This document shows positions 47,494 through 55,788 of a DNA stretch of 64,000 nucleotides, piece after piece. Made by a program: the position numbers and the translations under genes. The DNA comes from Aporhodopirellula aestuarii (lineage in GTDB: Bacteria > Planctomycetota > Planctomycetia > Pirellulales > Pirellulaceae). The notes beneath the pieces are model-generated. The model made no database searches. It saw only the letters and a program-made list of their open reading frames with translations, and was not told the origin of the DNA. The stretch is from the NCBI RefSeq assembly GCF_023701485.1, contig NZ_JAMQBK010000046.1, positions 62,001 to 126,000 on the forward strand. The letters run 5' to 3'. Every line of letters starts with the position of its first letter. Within the stretch, counting starts at the first letter, position 1.

Positions 47494-48618
47494 ATGCCGA
47501 AGTCCGATCTCGACCCCACCCAGCAACCCGATCTTGACGACGGATCGCTGGATTGGCAGCGTGAGGGTTTGCATCTCAACGCTTTCGGACGAGCGTTGCG
47601 ACGAAAATTCGGCGGCCGCGTCCAGCGGGTCAGTATCGACGCGGGATTCACGTGCCCCAACGTCGACGGCGCCGTGACCACCGGCGGATGCAACTTCTGC
47701 GACAACCGCTCGTTCAGCCCCTCGCGTCGCGTGCGGCTGGAACGGGTCAGCGAACAATTGCGGACCGGGATCGAGAGCGTCATTCGTCGCTACGACCGCG
47801 TCCATGGTTTCATCGCCTATTTTCAACCGGCGACGAACACGTACGCCCCCATCGACCAACTCGAAGAGATCTATGATCTCGCGATGAACGCCGATCCCCG
47901 TGTCCTGGGGCTGGCGATCGGGACTCGTCCCGACTGTGCGCCCGAACCCGTCTTGGAATTGCTCGAAAGGATCTCGAAACAGCGATCGGTGTCGCTCGAG
48001 TTTGGAATGCAAACGATCCACGACGAGTCGTTGCGGTGGATGAATCGTGCCCACACTCACGCCGACATGGTCAACGCGATGGACCGGGCTCGCGGACGTG
48101 GTTTCGAATGCAGCGGCCACGTGATTCTCGGTATTCCCGGCGAAGATCGCGAAATGATGATGCAAACCGCCCGCGAAGTCGGTGTTCTCGGTCTGGACTC
48201 GATCAAATTGCACAACCTCTACTGCGTCCACGGCACCCCTTTGGGCGATGAGGTCCTGGCGGGCAAGTTGAAGATGATGGAGCGTCAAGAGTACATTCAA
48301 ACCGTCGTGGATTTCCTCGAACGAATCCCCCCGACGACGGTCGTCGAACGCGTCAGCGGCGACGCACCCCCCAAATACCTGATCGAGCCGAAATGGTGCC
48401 TCCAGAAATCCGCGATCCGAGACGAAATCAACAGCGAGTTCGAACGGCGAGGCACCCGTCAAGGAGTACACTATGTTGCACCGGAGATCGCACCGGAGCG
48501 GCGTGAACGTCCCACCGACCAGACGCCGACTTCGATCCGAGATCGAATCGAGGTTCGCGGACGTCTGCCGGTTTTGAAATTGCAGAGAGGGGTGGCAGGT
48601 GGACTTCACCGCGATTGA
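47494..48618 (+). CDS. Radical SAM protein, YhcC/TIGR01212 family
   Basis: A 374-residue radical SAM enzyme of the YhcC/Elp3-like type. The cluster-binding region is FTCPNVDGAVTTGGCNFCDN (about 57-76), in which the three cysteines hold the 4Fe-4S; the CPNxDGxxxxGGCxFC layout is specific to this family. Further conserved segments are FIAYFQPATNTYAP, LGLAIGTRPDC, VSLEFGMQTIHDESL and GHVILGIPGEDREMM. Its substrate is not known; RNA modification has been suggested for relatives. The C-terminal extension after about 330 is basic. ATG 47494 was chosen; the frame is open much further upstream without similarity. Its end overlaps the next gene by 20 bases. Confidence 0.88.
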   Translation: MPKSDLDPTQQPDLDDGSLDWQREGLHLNAFGRALRRKFGGRVQRVSIDAGFTCPNVDGAVTTGGCNFCDNRSFSPSRRVRLERVSEQLRTGIESVIRRYDRVHGFIAYFQPATNTYAPIDQLEEIYDLAMNADPRVLGLAIGTRPDCAPEPVLELLERISKQRSVSLEFGMQTIHDESLRWMNRAHTHADMVNAMDRARGRGFECSGHVILGIPGEDREMMMQTAREVGVLGLDSIKLHNLYCVHGTPLGDEVLAGKLKMMERQEYIQTVVDFLERIPPTTVVERVSGDAPPKYLIEPKWCLQKSAIRDEINSEFERRGTRQGVHYVAPEIAPERRERPTDQTPTSIRDRIEVRGRLPVLKLQRGVAGGLHRD

Positions 48619-49645
48619 TTTTGAAACCGCAACGCGGCGAAGCGACAGTGCGTGTCAGCTGGCTGCCGTTCGCGTACGGGGCGGGGAAATTGTCAACCAA
48701 GCCTGCTGGCTGATCCGCCCCCGACCTTTTTACATCAGCCCCCAGAACATCCAGATTCATGGCATCACACCGGAGATGGTGCATGATGAACCCGAGTTCG
48801 GCGAATTGTGGCCAGTGATTTCGGACACACTCGCCGACGATTGCTTGATCGCCCACAACGCGAGTTTCGATCTCGGCGTGCTGATGGCGTGCTTGCATAC
48901 GCACGGCCACCCGATCCCTGAGATGCAGTACAGCTGCACGCGGGCCATCGCGCGGCGAACGTGGCCACGACAACCGCGTTTCGGACTCAAACCGTTATCC
49001 GATTGGTTGGGCGTTCGATTCAAGCACCATGACGCGCTCGAAGATTCGATCGCCTGCGCCAAGATCGCCCTCGCGGCCGCCGAAGAGGTGGGAGCGACGT
49101 CACTCGAGCAACTCGAAGAAAAACTCAAACTGACCAGAGGGATCGCCGGCGAGTGGGGGAAATCGGGCCCCACCACCTCTCGACGACCGTCCCGGAGGAG
49201 GTCGACCGCAGCGTCCTCTGCCGCAATGTCTTCCGCGGCCGTGTCCTCCTCCGCCATGTCGTCTGGTGCAATGCGTGCTGATCAAGGGACTTCTGGGGTG
49301 GAAGTCTTGGTGTCCGCAGGAGGCGTTGACCTCCAACGCCTTTTTGTCCGCGCCGAGTTCATCCGACCGCTTGCCGGGCAAAGCGTCGTGTTCACGGGAA
49401 CGCTGACACGCATCGCTCGCGAAGACGCTGAAAAGCTGACAATATGCAGCGGAGGCAGGTGTGTCAGCAGCGTTTCTCGCCGAACAAATCTGCTAGTGGT
49501 GGGCGAGGTCGACCCGAGAACGTTGCGTTCGGGCCGCTCGCAGAGCACCAAAGAGGAGAAAGCCCGCGGTCTCATTGCGGACGGGGTCGATGTACGAATC
49601 GTGTCTGAAGAAGAGTTTTTGCGCATGATCACGGACATGACTTAG
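48599..49645 (+). CDS. DnaQ-like 3'-5' exonuclease fused to a BRCT domain
   Basis: A 348-residue protein. Residues 1-165 are a DEDDh exonuclease: FTAIDFETATRRSDSACQLA (Asp-Glu), IQIHGITPEMVHDEP, LIAHNASFDLGVLMAC (Asp) and FKHHDALEDSIACAKI (His-x4-Asp), all catalytic residues present. A low-order Ala/Ser/Met linker (about 185-225) follows. Residues about 255-345 are a BRCT domain beginning LAGQSVVFTGTLTRIAREDA with TNLLVVGEVDP, as in NAD-dependent DNA ligases. The pair suggests a DNA-repair or editing nuclease brought to sites by the BRCT domain. It starts with GTG inside the end of the radical SAM gene, so it is coupled to it. Confidence 0.88.
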   Translation: MDFTAIDFETATRRSDSACQLAAVRVRGGEIVNQACWLIRPRPFYISPQNIQIHGITPEMVHDEPEFGELWPVISDTLADDCLIAHNASFDLGVLMACLHTHGHPIPEMQYSCTRAIARRTWPRQPRFGLKPLSDWLGVRFKHHDALEDSIACAKIALAAAEEVGATSLEQLEEKLKLTRGIAGEWGKSGPTTSRRPSRRRSTAASSAAMSSAAVSSSAMSSGAMRADQGTSGVEVLVSAGGVDLQRLFVRAEFIRPLAGQSVVFTGTLTRIAREDAEKLTICSGGRCVSSVSRRTNLLVVGEVDPRTLRSGRSQSTKEEKARGLIADGVDVRIVSEEEFLRMITDMT

Positions 49646-50030
49646 CGAACCTCAATGGTACGAAACCTGCCTTCAGCACCTTTTGAGGGCAAAACGGGGA
49701 CGGGGCGTCTATTTTTTGCTCGCAATTGCTTGATCCGAAGCAAACATTCGGCCACAACCATCAGGCCGGGTGGATGCACCAATCCTTGCGAAACGTGCGG
49801 TTTTCTCAATTTACATCGAGCAAAACACGGCAAATTCGTCTGGCAGTACTTCAGTATCGTTTGCGACAAGCCACGTTAGTGATGCCCAATCAAGATTGGC
49901 CTAACAAAGCTGAACCTTTATACTTCGCCATCGAAACCGCTAAGTCTTGGTATGGACTTTCGGTATCGAGCAAGAGGTCCAAACTCGTCAACGATGGCCC
50001 CGCCACTTTCTCATTGAAAGAACCAAGTTC
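49646..50030. other. Upstream region of glycogen phosphorylase
   Basis: This 385-base gap has no convincing gene. It is more AT-rich than its surroundings. It contains the candidate promoter at 49897-49925, which would give a leader of about 100 bases before the ATG at 50031. An open frame at 49655-49879 lacks protein-like character. Confidence 0.5.
49897..49925 (+). promoter_or_regulatory. Candidate sigma70-type promoter for glgP
   Basis: TTGGCC (49897-49902) and TATACT (49920-49925) are separated by 17 bases. The -10 matches the consensus at five of six positions and the -35 at four. Position and strand suit the glycogen phosphorylase gene. This is pattern matching only; planctomycete promoters are not well characterised. 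Confidence 0.4.
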
Positions 50031-52550
50031 ATGTCCAACACCCTTACTGACTCCCCTTCCTCGAAGCAGCAATCGTCGAAAAATGCAATGCGGTCACTCG
50101 GATTGCTCGACCTTCCTGCGGACCTCCAGCGTCACCTGAACATCACCCTCGGGCTCGCCGATGTTGAGACGCCAGCGGAGAGCGAGTCTGACCAGCAATA
50201 CCTGTATCGTGCCTTGGCGATCACGGTGCGAGATCGCTTGGTACCGACATGGCAGAAAACCTGGAAGCGGATGAATGCGAGTGACGATCGCAAGGTTTAC
50301 TACCTGTCCCTGGAGTTTCTGATCGGCCGATCATTGACCAACGCGATCCAAAACCTCAATTTGGACGACGAAGTTCGTGAAGCGTTGCACAACTACGGAA
50401 TGCAACTCGAAACGATCGCGGATCGTGAACTCGACGCCGGGTTGGGCAACGGCGGCTTGGGACGACTCGCGGCATGTTTCCTCGACAGTTGCGCCAACCT
50501 GCAACTCCCGGTCATCGGATATGGGATTCGGTACGAATACGGGATGTTCCACCAACACATCGAGGACGGCCGTCAAGTCGAAGATCCCGATCACTGGCTC
50601 GCCGACGGCAACCCTTGGGAAATCAAACGCGACGAACACACTCGACGAATTCGCTTCTACGGCCGCCCGGAAACGTATCACGATGCGGACGGTACACTCA
50701 AGAAACGATTGGTCGAAACACGCGACGTGCTCGCGGTTCCGTTTGACATGCCAATCCCGGGATACCAAAACGACACCGTCAACACCCTGCGTCTTTGGAA
50801 AGCATCGACGACTGACGTGTTCGATCTCGCTGAGTTCAACGCGGGTAGTTATCCCGAAGCCGTCGCAGCCAAGACCGACGCCGAACAAATTTCGATGGTG
50901 TTGTACCCGAACGACGCCAGCGAAAACGGAAAAGAACTCCGCCTCAAACAACAGTACTTCCTGGTCTCGGCATCACTGCAGGATGTGATCCATCGATGGG
51001 TCGAAAAGTACGGAGAAGACTTCTCCGACTTTGGGCAAAAGAACTGCTTCCAACTCAACGATACGCACCCCGCGTGTGCGGTCCCCGAGTTGATGCGGCT
51101 GCTGATGGACGAACACGGCATGGACTGGGACGCTGCCTGGAAAGTGACAACGCGATGCATGGCGTATACCAACCACACGCTCCTGCCCGAAGCTCTCGAG
51201 CGATGGTCCGTGGGACTGTTCAGCCGGTTATTGCCACGCTTGCTCGAAATCATCTACGAAATCAACGCGAGATTCCTGAAACTCGTCGACCAACAATGGC
51301 CTGGCAACATCGAAATGCGTCGCGAGATGTCGCTCATCGAAGAAGGGGACAACCCACACATCCGCATGGCCTATCTCGCCATCGTCGGCAGTTTTTCTGT
51401 CAACGGCGTGGCCGGATTGCACACGCAGTTGCTCGAAAGCGGTTTGTTCAAGAACTTCAGCGAAATGTGGCCGCGCAAGTTCAACAACAAAACCAATGGT
51501 GTGACTCAGCGTCGTTGGCTCTCGCACTGCAACCCAGGCCTGCGTGGCTTGCTCAACGAAACCATCGGCGAAGGATGGCAAACCGACCTCAGCAAGATCA
51601 GCGAACTGGCCCCATACGCCACGGACGCCTCGTTCCAAGAACGCTGGATCGATATCAAACTCGAAAACAAGAAACGCTTGACCGATCTGGTCGCCAAAAA
51701 CACCGACGTTCAGTTCGACACGTCGTTCATGTTTGACGTGCAAGTCAAACGGATCCACGAATACAAACGCCAACTGCTCAACGTCCTGAACGTGATCCAT
51801 CTCTACGATCGCATCCAACGAGGCGAAACCGCAGGCATGGTACCACGCTGTGTCCTGATCGGCGGGAAGGCGGCACCGGGATATCACGTCGCCAAATTGA
51901 TCGTCAAATTGATCAACGACGTCGCGTCGGTGGTCAACGCCGATCCGAAATGCAAGGACCTTCTGCGTCTGGTGTTCTTCCCCAACTATCGCGTTTCGTC
52001 GATGGAAGTGATCTGCCCGGCAACCGAGTTGTCCGAGCAAATTTCGACGGCGGGTAAAGAAGCATCGGGAACCGGGAACATGAAGTTCATGATGAACGGT
52101 GCCCTCACCATCGGAACACTCGACGGAGCCAACATTGAGATCCGCGACAACGCCGGAGAAGAAAACTTCTTCCTGTTCGGGTTGGACGCAGCTGAAGTGG
52201 TTGAAACCAAGAAGGACTACCGGCCCAACGAGATCATCTCAGCGGACGCCGAGATTGCCAGCCTGATGAACTTGCTCGAAAGCGGTCGATTTAACCCGAC
52301 CAATCCTGGCCTGTTCGACTTGCTGACCGGTGGCCTGCGAAGCTCTCATGATCCATGGGTCACGATCGCCGACTTGCGAAGCTACATCGACGCCCAAAAC
52401 GAAGTGGCGAAGGCGTACCAAGACCCGGCGCATTGGAACAAAATGAGCATCCTCAACACCGCCGGCAGCGGTTGGTTTAGCAGCGATCGCACGATCCAGC
52501 AGTACGCCCAAGACATCTGGGACGTACGGGCATTACCGCCGACCAACTGA
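50031..52550 (+). CDS. glgP: Glycogen/alpha-glucan phosphorylase
   Basis: An 839-residue GT35 enzyme releasing glucose-1-phosphate from glycogen with phosphate and PLP. It has SLEFLIGRSLTNAIQNL, LGNGGLGRLAACFLDS (about 138), YGIRYEYGMFHQ, DTHPACAVPELMRLL, and the PLP-binding region EASGTGNMKFMMNGALTIG with the Schiff-base Lys in NMKF (near 685), then LDGANIEI. Length matches the bacterial MalP/GlgP group. The N-terminal 25 residues are Ser-rich and variable. ATG 50031 was chosen over an in-frame ATG at 49947 upstream. Monocistronic, with an own candidate promoter; glycogen storage in the cell is inferred. Confidence 0.95.
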   Translation: MSNTLTDSPSSKQQSSKNAMRSLGLLDLPADLQRHLNITLGLADVETPAESESDQQYLYRALAITVRDRLVPTWQKTWKRMNASDDRKVYYLSLEFLIGRSLTNAIQNLNLDDEVREALHNYGMQLETIADRELDAGLGNGGLGRLAACFLDSCANLQLPVIGYGIRYEYGMFHQHIEDGRQVEDPDHWLADGNPWEIKRDEHTRRIRFYGRPETYHDADGTLKKRLVETRDVLAVPFDMPIPGYQNDTVNTLRLWKASTTDVFDLAEFNAGSYPEAVAAKTDAEQISMVLYPNDASENGKELRLKQQYFLVSASLQDVIHRWVEKYGEDFSDFGQKNCFQLNDTHPACAVPELMRLLMDEHGMDWDAAWKVTTRCMAYTNHTLLPEALERWSVGLFSRLLPRLLEIIYEINARFLKLVDQQWPGNIEMRREMSLIEEGDNPHIRMAYLAIVGSFSVNGVAGLHTQLLESGLFKNFSEMWPRKFNNKTNGVTQRRWLSHCNPGLRGLLNETIGEGWQTDLSKISELAPYATDASFQERWIDIKLENKKRLTDLVAKNTDVQFDTSFMFDVQVKRIHEYKRQLLNVLNVIHLYDRIQRGETAGMVPRCVLIGGKAAPGYHVAKLIVKLINDVASVVNADPKCKDLLRLVFFPNYRVSSMEVICPATELSEQISTAGKEASGTGNMKFMMNGALTIGTLDGANIEIRDNAGEENFFLFGLDAAEVVETKKDYRPNEIISADAEIASLMNLLESGRFNPTNPGLFDLLTGGLRSSHDPWVTIADLRSYIDAQNEVAKAYQDPAHWNKMSILNTAGSGWFSSDRTIQQYAQDIWDVRALPPTN

Positions 52551-52574
52551 GCAAGGGCATCGTCAGAGTTTGAC

Positions 52575-52601
52575 GGGCCTGAAGACACTGTCAGCAGGCC
52601 C
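52575..52601 (+). other. Stem-loop after glgP, no U-tract
   Basis: A 7-bp stem pairs 52575-52581 (gggcctg) with 52595-52601 (caggccc) round a 13-base loop, 25 bases after the glgP stop codon. It is GC-rich but lacks a T-run, so intrinsic termination is doubtful; it could protect the 3' end. Confidence 0.4.
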
Positions 52602-52648
52602 CATATCCTCGGGCTCGATATCTCTCAGGCCGAATATCAGGCGGCCAC

Positions 52649-52744
52649 GGGACGTTGATTGTTTTAGCGGAACGGCGCAAGCCGTCCGGTCCCAAGTCAC
52701 CGGACGGTTCGCGCCGTTCCGCTACATTTGAAATCCTTCAGTAA
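52649..52744. repeat. Dispersed palindromic hairpin element, copy A (intact)
   Basis: The element starts gggacgttgattgttt and ends catttgaaatccttcagtaa. Between these lies a nested palindrome: outer arms 52665-52678 and 52711-52724 (14 bp, perfect) and inner arms 52682-52690 and 52699-52707 (9 bp, perfect). The same ends and arms recur at 55473-55708 (copy B) and, decayed, at 31402-31499 (copy C). It codes for nothing and has the look of a MITE or REP-like unit mobilised by an enzyme encoded elsewhere. Confidence 0.8.
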
Positions 52745-52784
52745 TACAATCGACGCCGCACGGGACACTGGTGACAGGACAATC

Positions 52785-53051
52785 TCACCTGTTGCCTGTT
52801 ACTTCCTGATCTCTCACCACGGGCGCCGCGTATGCGGGTCGCAAGCCCGTCATGATCGCCGCGGCGCAGGAGCCGGATACGATCGCGATCATGATCCACA
52901 CCACCCTCGCAGCAGGTTTGCCAAACCGATTTTCAATATTGGCAAACGAACGGATTTTGTAGGGAGCGTCCCAGGGCCCGAGAGCGATGGCAGTGGCCAC
53001 GACAGAAAGGGTGAGAGCTAAACAGCTAACGAAGAACTCATCCGTAGTCAA
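52785..53051 (-). CDS. Small two-helix membrane protein
   Basis: An 88-residue protein with two membrane helices, about 6-24 (FFVSCLALTLSVVATAIAL) and 48-68 (ARVVWIMIAIVSGSCAAAI). The loop GPWDAPYKIRSFANIENRFG between them is basic and probably cytoplasmic; its GPW-PY pattern looks conserved-protein-like but no named family is assigned. It would start at TTG 53051, with no ATG alternative that keeps the first helix. It lies 38 bases after the HEAT/TPR gene on the same strand. Confidence 0.6.
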   Translation of the reverse strand: MTTDEFFVSCLALTLSVVATAIALGPWDAPYKIRSFANIENRFGKPAARVVWIMIAIVSGSCAAAIMTGLRPAYAAPVVRDQEVTGNR

Positions 53052-53089
53052 AACGCAATCTCGGTGTTCTGGGGCAGACGCATTCGAAT

Positions 53090-53770
53090 TCAGACGTCGC
53101 TTTGACGCATCCGACGACGTATCTGCCGACGTTGCATCCTAGCCGTCTCAAGATCCGGATTGATGTCCAAGCAATAATCGAGCGCCTGAAGTGCCTTTTC
53201 CAAGTTCCCATTGAGATACCGGATCTTGGCCAAACTTTGCCAAGCGAGGTAATGGAAACGACAATGCCAAAGGCAGTTTTGATATGCCCGCTCAGCACGA
53301 ACGAAATCTTCTAATCCGTGCCAGCAGATCGCCAGTTGGTGATGGGCTTCGGCATAAGTCGGCGCTTGATCGATCAAAATCAACGCCGGTGAGAGGGCGG
53401 CAGCGTACTCGCCCCCATCGTTGAGGTGCATCACCCGCAGCAGTTGCTGATGATGCAGCGGGGCAGCATCGCGAACCAAAACCGCTCGAAACGAGTCGTC
53501 CGCCACCAACCGCACGCCCCGATCGTCGTCCGAAATCGCCCGGCCCAATGCATCCACACTGCGGCGGTCGCCCAGCATTCCAAGGGCAAGTGCCGCGGCC
53601 CGACGCTGCTCCACCACACCGCGGCCGAGCAGAGCGAGCAACGTCGCCGAGGTGTATGACTCGTCCACCTCATGGGCAAACCGGCATGAGTTCGCCGATT
53701 GCAGATATCGTCGATAGGCGGCTGTCAGCCGGGTAGTATGAACAAGAGGTGTCGTCACGATGTAATCCAA
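53090..53770 (-). CDS. HEAT/TPR repeat protein
   Basis: A 226-residue alpha-helical repeat protein. Residues about 45-110 have two HEAT-like units (LLALLGRGVVEQRRAAALAL and SVDALGRAISDDDRGVRLVA). Residues about 125-215 have three TPR units, including AYAEAHHQLAICWHGL-like (actual TYAEAHHQLAICWHGLEDF), RAERAYQNCLWHCRFHYLAW and LEKALQALDYCLDINPDLE. It likely mediates protein-protein contacts in the cytoplasm; partner unknown. The frame begins at TTG 53770; GTG 53758 is an alternative. It leads the small membrane-protein gene downstream. Confidence 0.75.
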   Translation of the reverse strand: MDYIVTTPLVHTTRLTAAYRRYLQSANSCRFAHEVDESYTSATLLALLGRGVVEQRRAAALALGMLGDRRSVDALGRAISDDDRGVRLVADDSFRAVLVRDAAPLHHQQLLRVMHLNDGGEYAAALSPALILIDQAPTYAEAHHQLAICWHGLEDFVRAERAYQNCLWHCRFHYLAWQSLAKIRYLNGNLEKALQALDYCLDINPDLETARMQRRQIRRRMRQSDV

Positions 53771-54000
53771 TTGGGGCGGTATATTCGTTTCAATTATCCC
53801 ACTGCTACGTCATCGAGGTCAAAGATCCGCTTTCTTTCTCTCCCCCATTTGACTTTCCGATGTTAGACCGATCAAGCTGACAGGCAAGGCGACAAATCAA
53901 AAAGAATTTGGGATGTGGAACGAGACGAAGCAGTGGCATCGAGCGTCGAGCCCGAAATAGCTGCCCTCGCCCCCTCTCCCTCACCCCGGCCACCCCCACG

Positions 54001-55350
54001 ATGCTTTTTCACGGATCAAAATCGCCGCCGACGCGTCACTTTTGGTCGCTCGCGATCGGCGATCGGCGTCTCAAATTGCGTGCCGATCGAGCCGCCCGTT
54101 TGACAGCATTGCTGTTGTTCGCCCTGGTTGCCCGGCCGGCGATGGCACAGCCTCCTTTGCCTAGTCCGTTGGCAGCCGAATCGCTGGCGCGAACGCGAAT
54201 CACCATGAGTGTCGAGGAACAGACCCTCGGCACCCTGCTCGACCAAGTCCTTCGGTCTGTCGTCGCCGGCGAACCACCGACCAGCGAGACGTCGCGTGAG
54301 CCCCCGCCCAGTCCGGTCCGCTCGATCTGGATGGATCGCCGCGTCGATCCCACCACGAAAGTGAGCCTCACGGTCGCTTCCACGCCGGCCGCTCAGGTCA
54401 TGCTGGAATTACTCCGCAAGGACAACCTCGCGATGTTCCCTCTCCCCGGCGTGATGCTGGTTGGCAGGAGCGAATGGGTGGACACGGCGGCCAGCCAACT
54501 GGCAGTCGGCCCAACCACGAGCCGCGATCTCATCTCCGTCCGCTGGCCCACCGGCAGTACGGCGGCGGAAGTGCTCGCCTTGATCCTCGCTTCACCCGAC
54601 TCAGCCCCCGGCGACACGGACATTACCGACCTGGCGACTTTCCGTCTGCCAAACCCGCACGATCACACACGTGCCCTCGAAGTCACTTGGCTCCCGCATG
54701 ACATCTGGCCGTCAGGGAAACTCATCCATGTCGACCGCAGCACGGCGGTTTCGCTGGTGCTTGCCCAATTCGATCTCAGCCTCAAACGGGGAACACGATT
54801 AGAAACCCTGATGTCGAAGACAGCTCCCGCGGACGGCGCACCGCCCATCAGCCGAGCAACGGAAATGCCGAGCGGTGTCCAAGCCTGGACCGAAACGTTG
54901 CCTGCCAAACCTTTTCCGCTCACGTACCCTGCCGGCGATTCGGCAAACGAAATCCGCAAACGCCTAGCCGGCGAAAAACCGCGACCGTCCATTCGGGCAA
55001 GCGGCAAACAGCTCACGATCCTGGCCACGGCGGCAACCCACCGTCTCGCGCTGGCAACCCACTGGATCGCCGCGCCCGCGGAGACTGGCGGAAAGCCAGG
55101 GGCGACACCAAAATCCGCCGTCTTCGATCTCAAGCTGGTCAACAAAGCGGCAGGGGATGTGTTGCGTCAACTGGCAGCCGCCGATGGGAAAAAAATCCGA
55201 ATCGAAGCAAACGCGGAGCTGGGCAGTCAAAAACGGATCAATCTCGACGGATCCAAAAAAACCCTCAAAGAGCTCGCCGAAATTGTCGCCGCATCCGCTG
55301 GACTGGCCATCCAATGGAACGGGGACGAAGTCATTGTCAGCAAGCCGTAA
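54001..55350 (+). CDS. Exported protein with secretin/TonB N-terminal (STN)-like domain
   Basis: A 449-residue protein with a hydrophobic signal segment near residues 30-48 (RLTALLLFALVARPAMAQ; cleavage after AMA). The C-terminal 75 residues fit the STN fold: FDLKLVNKAAGDVLRQLAAA, KIRIEANAELGSQ, RINLDGSKKTLKELAEIVAA and LAIQWNGDEVIVSKP. The N-terminal mature part (about 60-180) shows a similar but weaker arrangement (VEEQTLGTLLDQVLRSV). STN domains occur in secretins and TonB receptors, but there is no secretin pore or barrel here, so it may be a stand-alone periplasmic partner. ATG 54001 was chosen over an in-frame ATG at 53908. Confidence 0.65.
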   Translation: MLFHGSKSPPTRHFWSLAIGDRRLKLRADRAARLTALLLFALVARPAMAQPPLPSPLAAESLARTRITMSVEEQTLGTLLDQVLRSVVAGEPPTSETSREPPPSPVRSIWMDRRVDPTTKVSLTVASTPAAQVMLELLRKDNLAMFPLPGVMLVGRSEWVDTAASQLAVGPTTSRDLISVRWPTGSTAAEVLALILASPDSAPGDTDITDLATFRLPNPHDHTRALEVTWLPHDIWPSGKLIHVDRSTAVSLVLAQFDLSLKRGTRLETLMSKTAPADGAPPISRATEMPSGVQAWTETLPAKPFPLTYPAGDSANEIRKRLAGEKPRPSIRASGKQLTILATAATHRLALATHWIAAPAETGGKPGATPKSAVFDLKLVNKAAGDVLRQLAAADGKKIRIEANAELGSQKRINLDGSKKTLKELAEIVAASAGLAIQWNGDEVIVSKP

Positions 55351-55472
55351 GCGCCAAGCAATCAATGCGACTCGACGTCTTGGTGCGTGTTTCCGGAAGC
55401 CGCGGAAGCCATCACGATGCTCGTCACCCTTGATACGTAGCGACGCTCGCCAGCATGTGGTGCACGGTCGGG

Positions 55473-55708
55473 GGGACAACGATTGTTTTTGTGATTTTTC
55501 TAGCGGAACGGCGTGAGCCGTTCGGTCCCGAGTTACCGGACGGCTTGCGGGCTGCTGTTTTTGTGAGCCGACAGCGCTAGCCGCGGGCCTAACGGCTAGA
55601 ACGCCATTGGAGGCCCGCAGCTAGCGCTGTCGGCTCACTCATTTTTGCGAAACGCCTAAAACAACAGCCCGCTTGCGTCGTTCCGATACTTTTGAAATCT
55701 CGCAGTAA
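55473..55708. repeat. Dispersed hairpin element, copy B, interrupted by an insertion
   Basis: The outer sequence matches copy A: left arm tagcggaacggcg at 55501-55513, inner arms 55518-55526 and 55535-55543, then (after the 55549-55670 insertion and target duplicate) gtcgttccgata at 55677-55688 and the tail tttgaaatctcgcagtaa. Without the insertion the right arm would pair with the left with a few mismatches. The stretch lies in a 438-base gap between convergent genes. Confidence 0.8.
55549..55670. mobile_element. 122-bp MITE-like element with terminal inverted repeats and TSD
   Basis: The ends are gggctgctgtttt (55549-55561) and aaaacaacagccc (55658-55670), inverted repeats of 13 bp with one mismatch. 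They are flanked by a direct duplication gcttgc at 55543-55548 and 55671-55676, as left by a 6-bp staggered insertion. The interior is a long hairpin: 55563-55580 pairs perfectly with 55621-55638, and 55581-55590 with 55611-55620 with one mismatch, round a 20-base loop. No protein is coded, so a transposase would have to act in trans. Confidence 0.75.
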
Positions 55709-55788
55709 GCGAGCGACGCGCAAAGTGCCGCTGTCCAGCGAGACGATTTCGCGCGACGTTGTCTCCCTACCAAACCATTCAAGACTCG

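Larger units (their letters stand above)
55351..55788. other. Gene-free region holding nested repeats
   Basis: A 438-base gap between the convergent STN-like and coiled-coil genes. From 55431 to 55471 there is a phrase (tacgtagcgacgctcgccag and gtggtgcacggtcg) similar to parts of the 31.2-31.3 kb region. From 55473 to 55708 is copy B of the hairpin element with its insertion. No coding frame is credible. Confidence 0.65.

Noticed and set aside
52575-52601. Intrinsic terminator for glgP
   Set aside because: The 7-bp hairpin lacks a T-run; kept only as a stem-loop.
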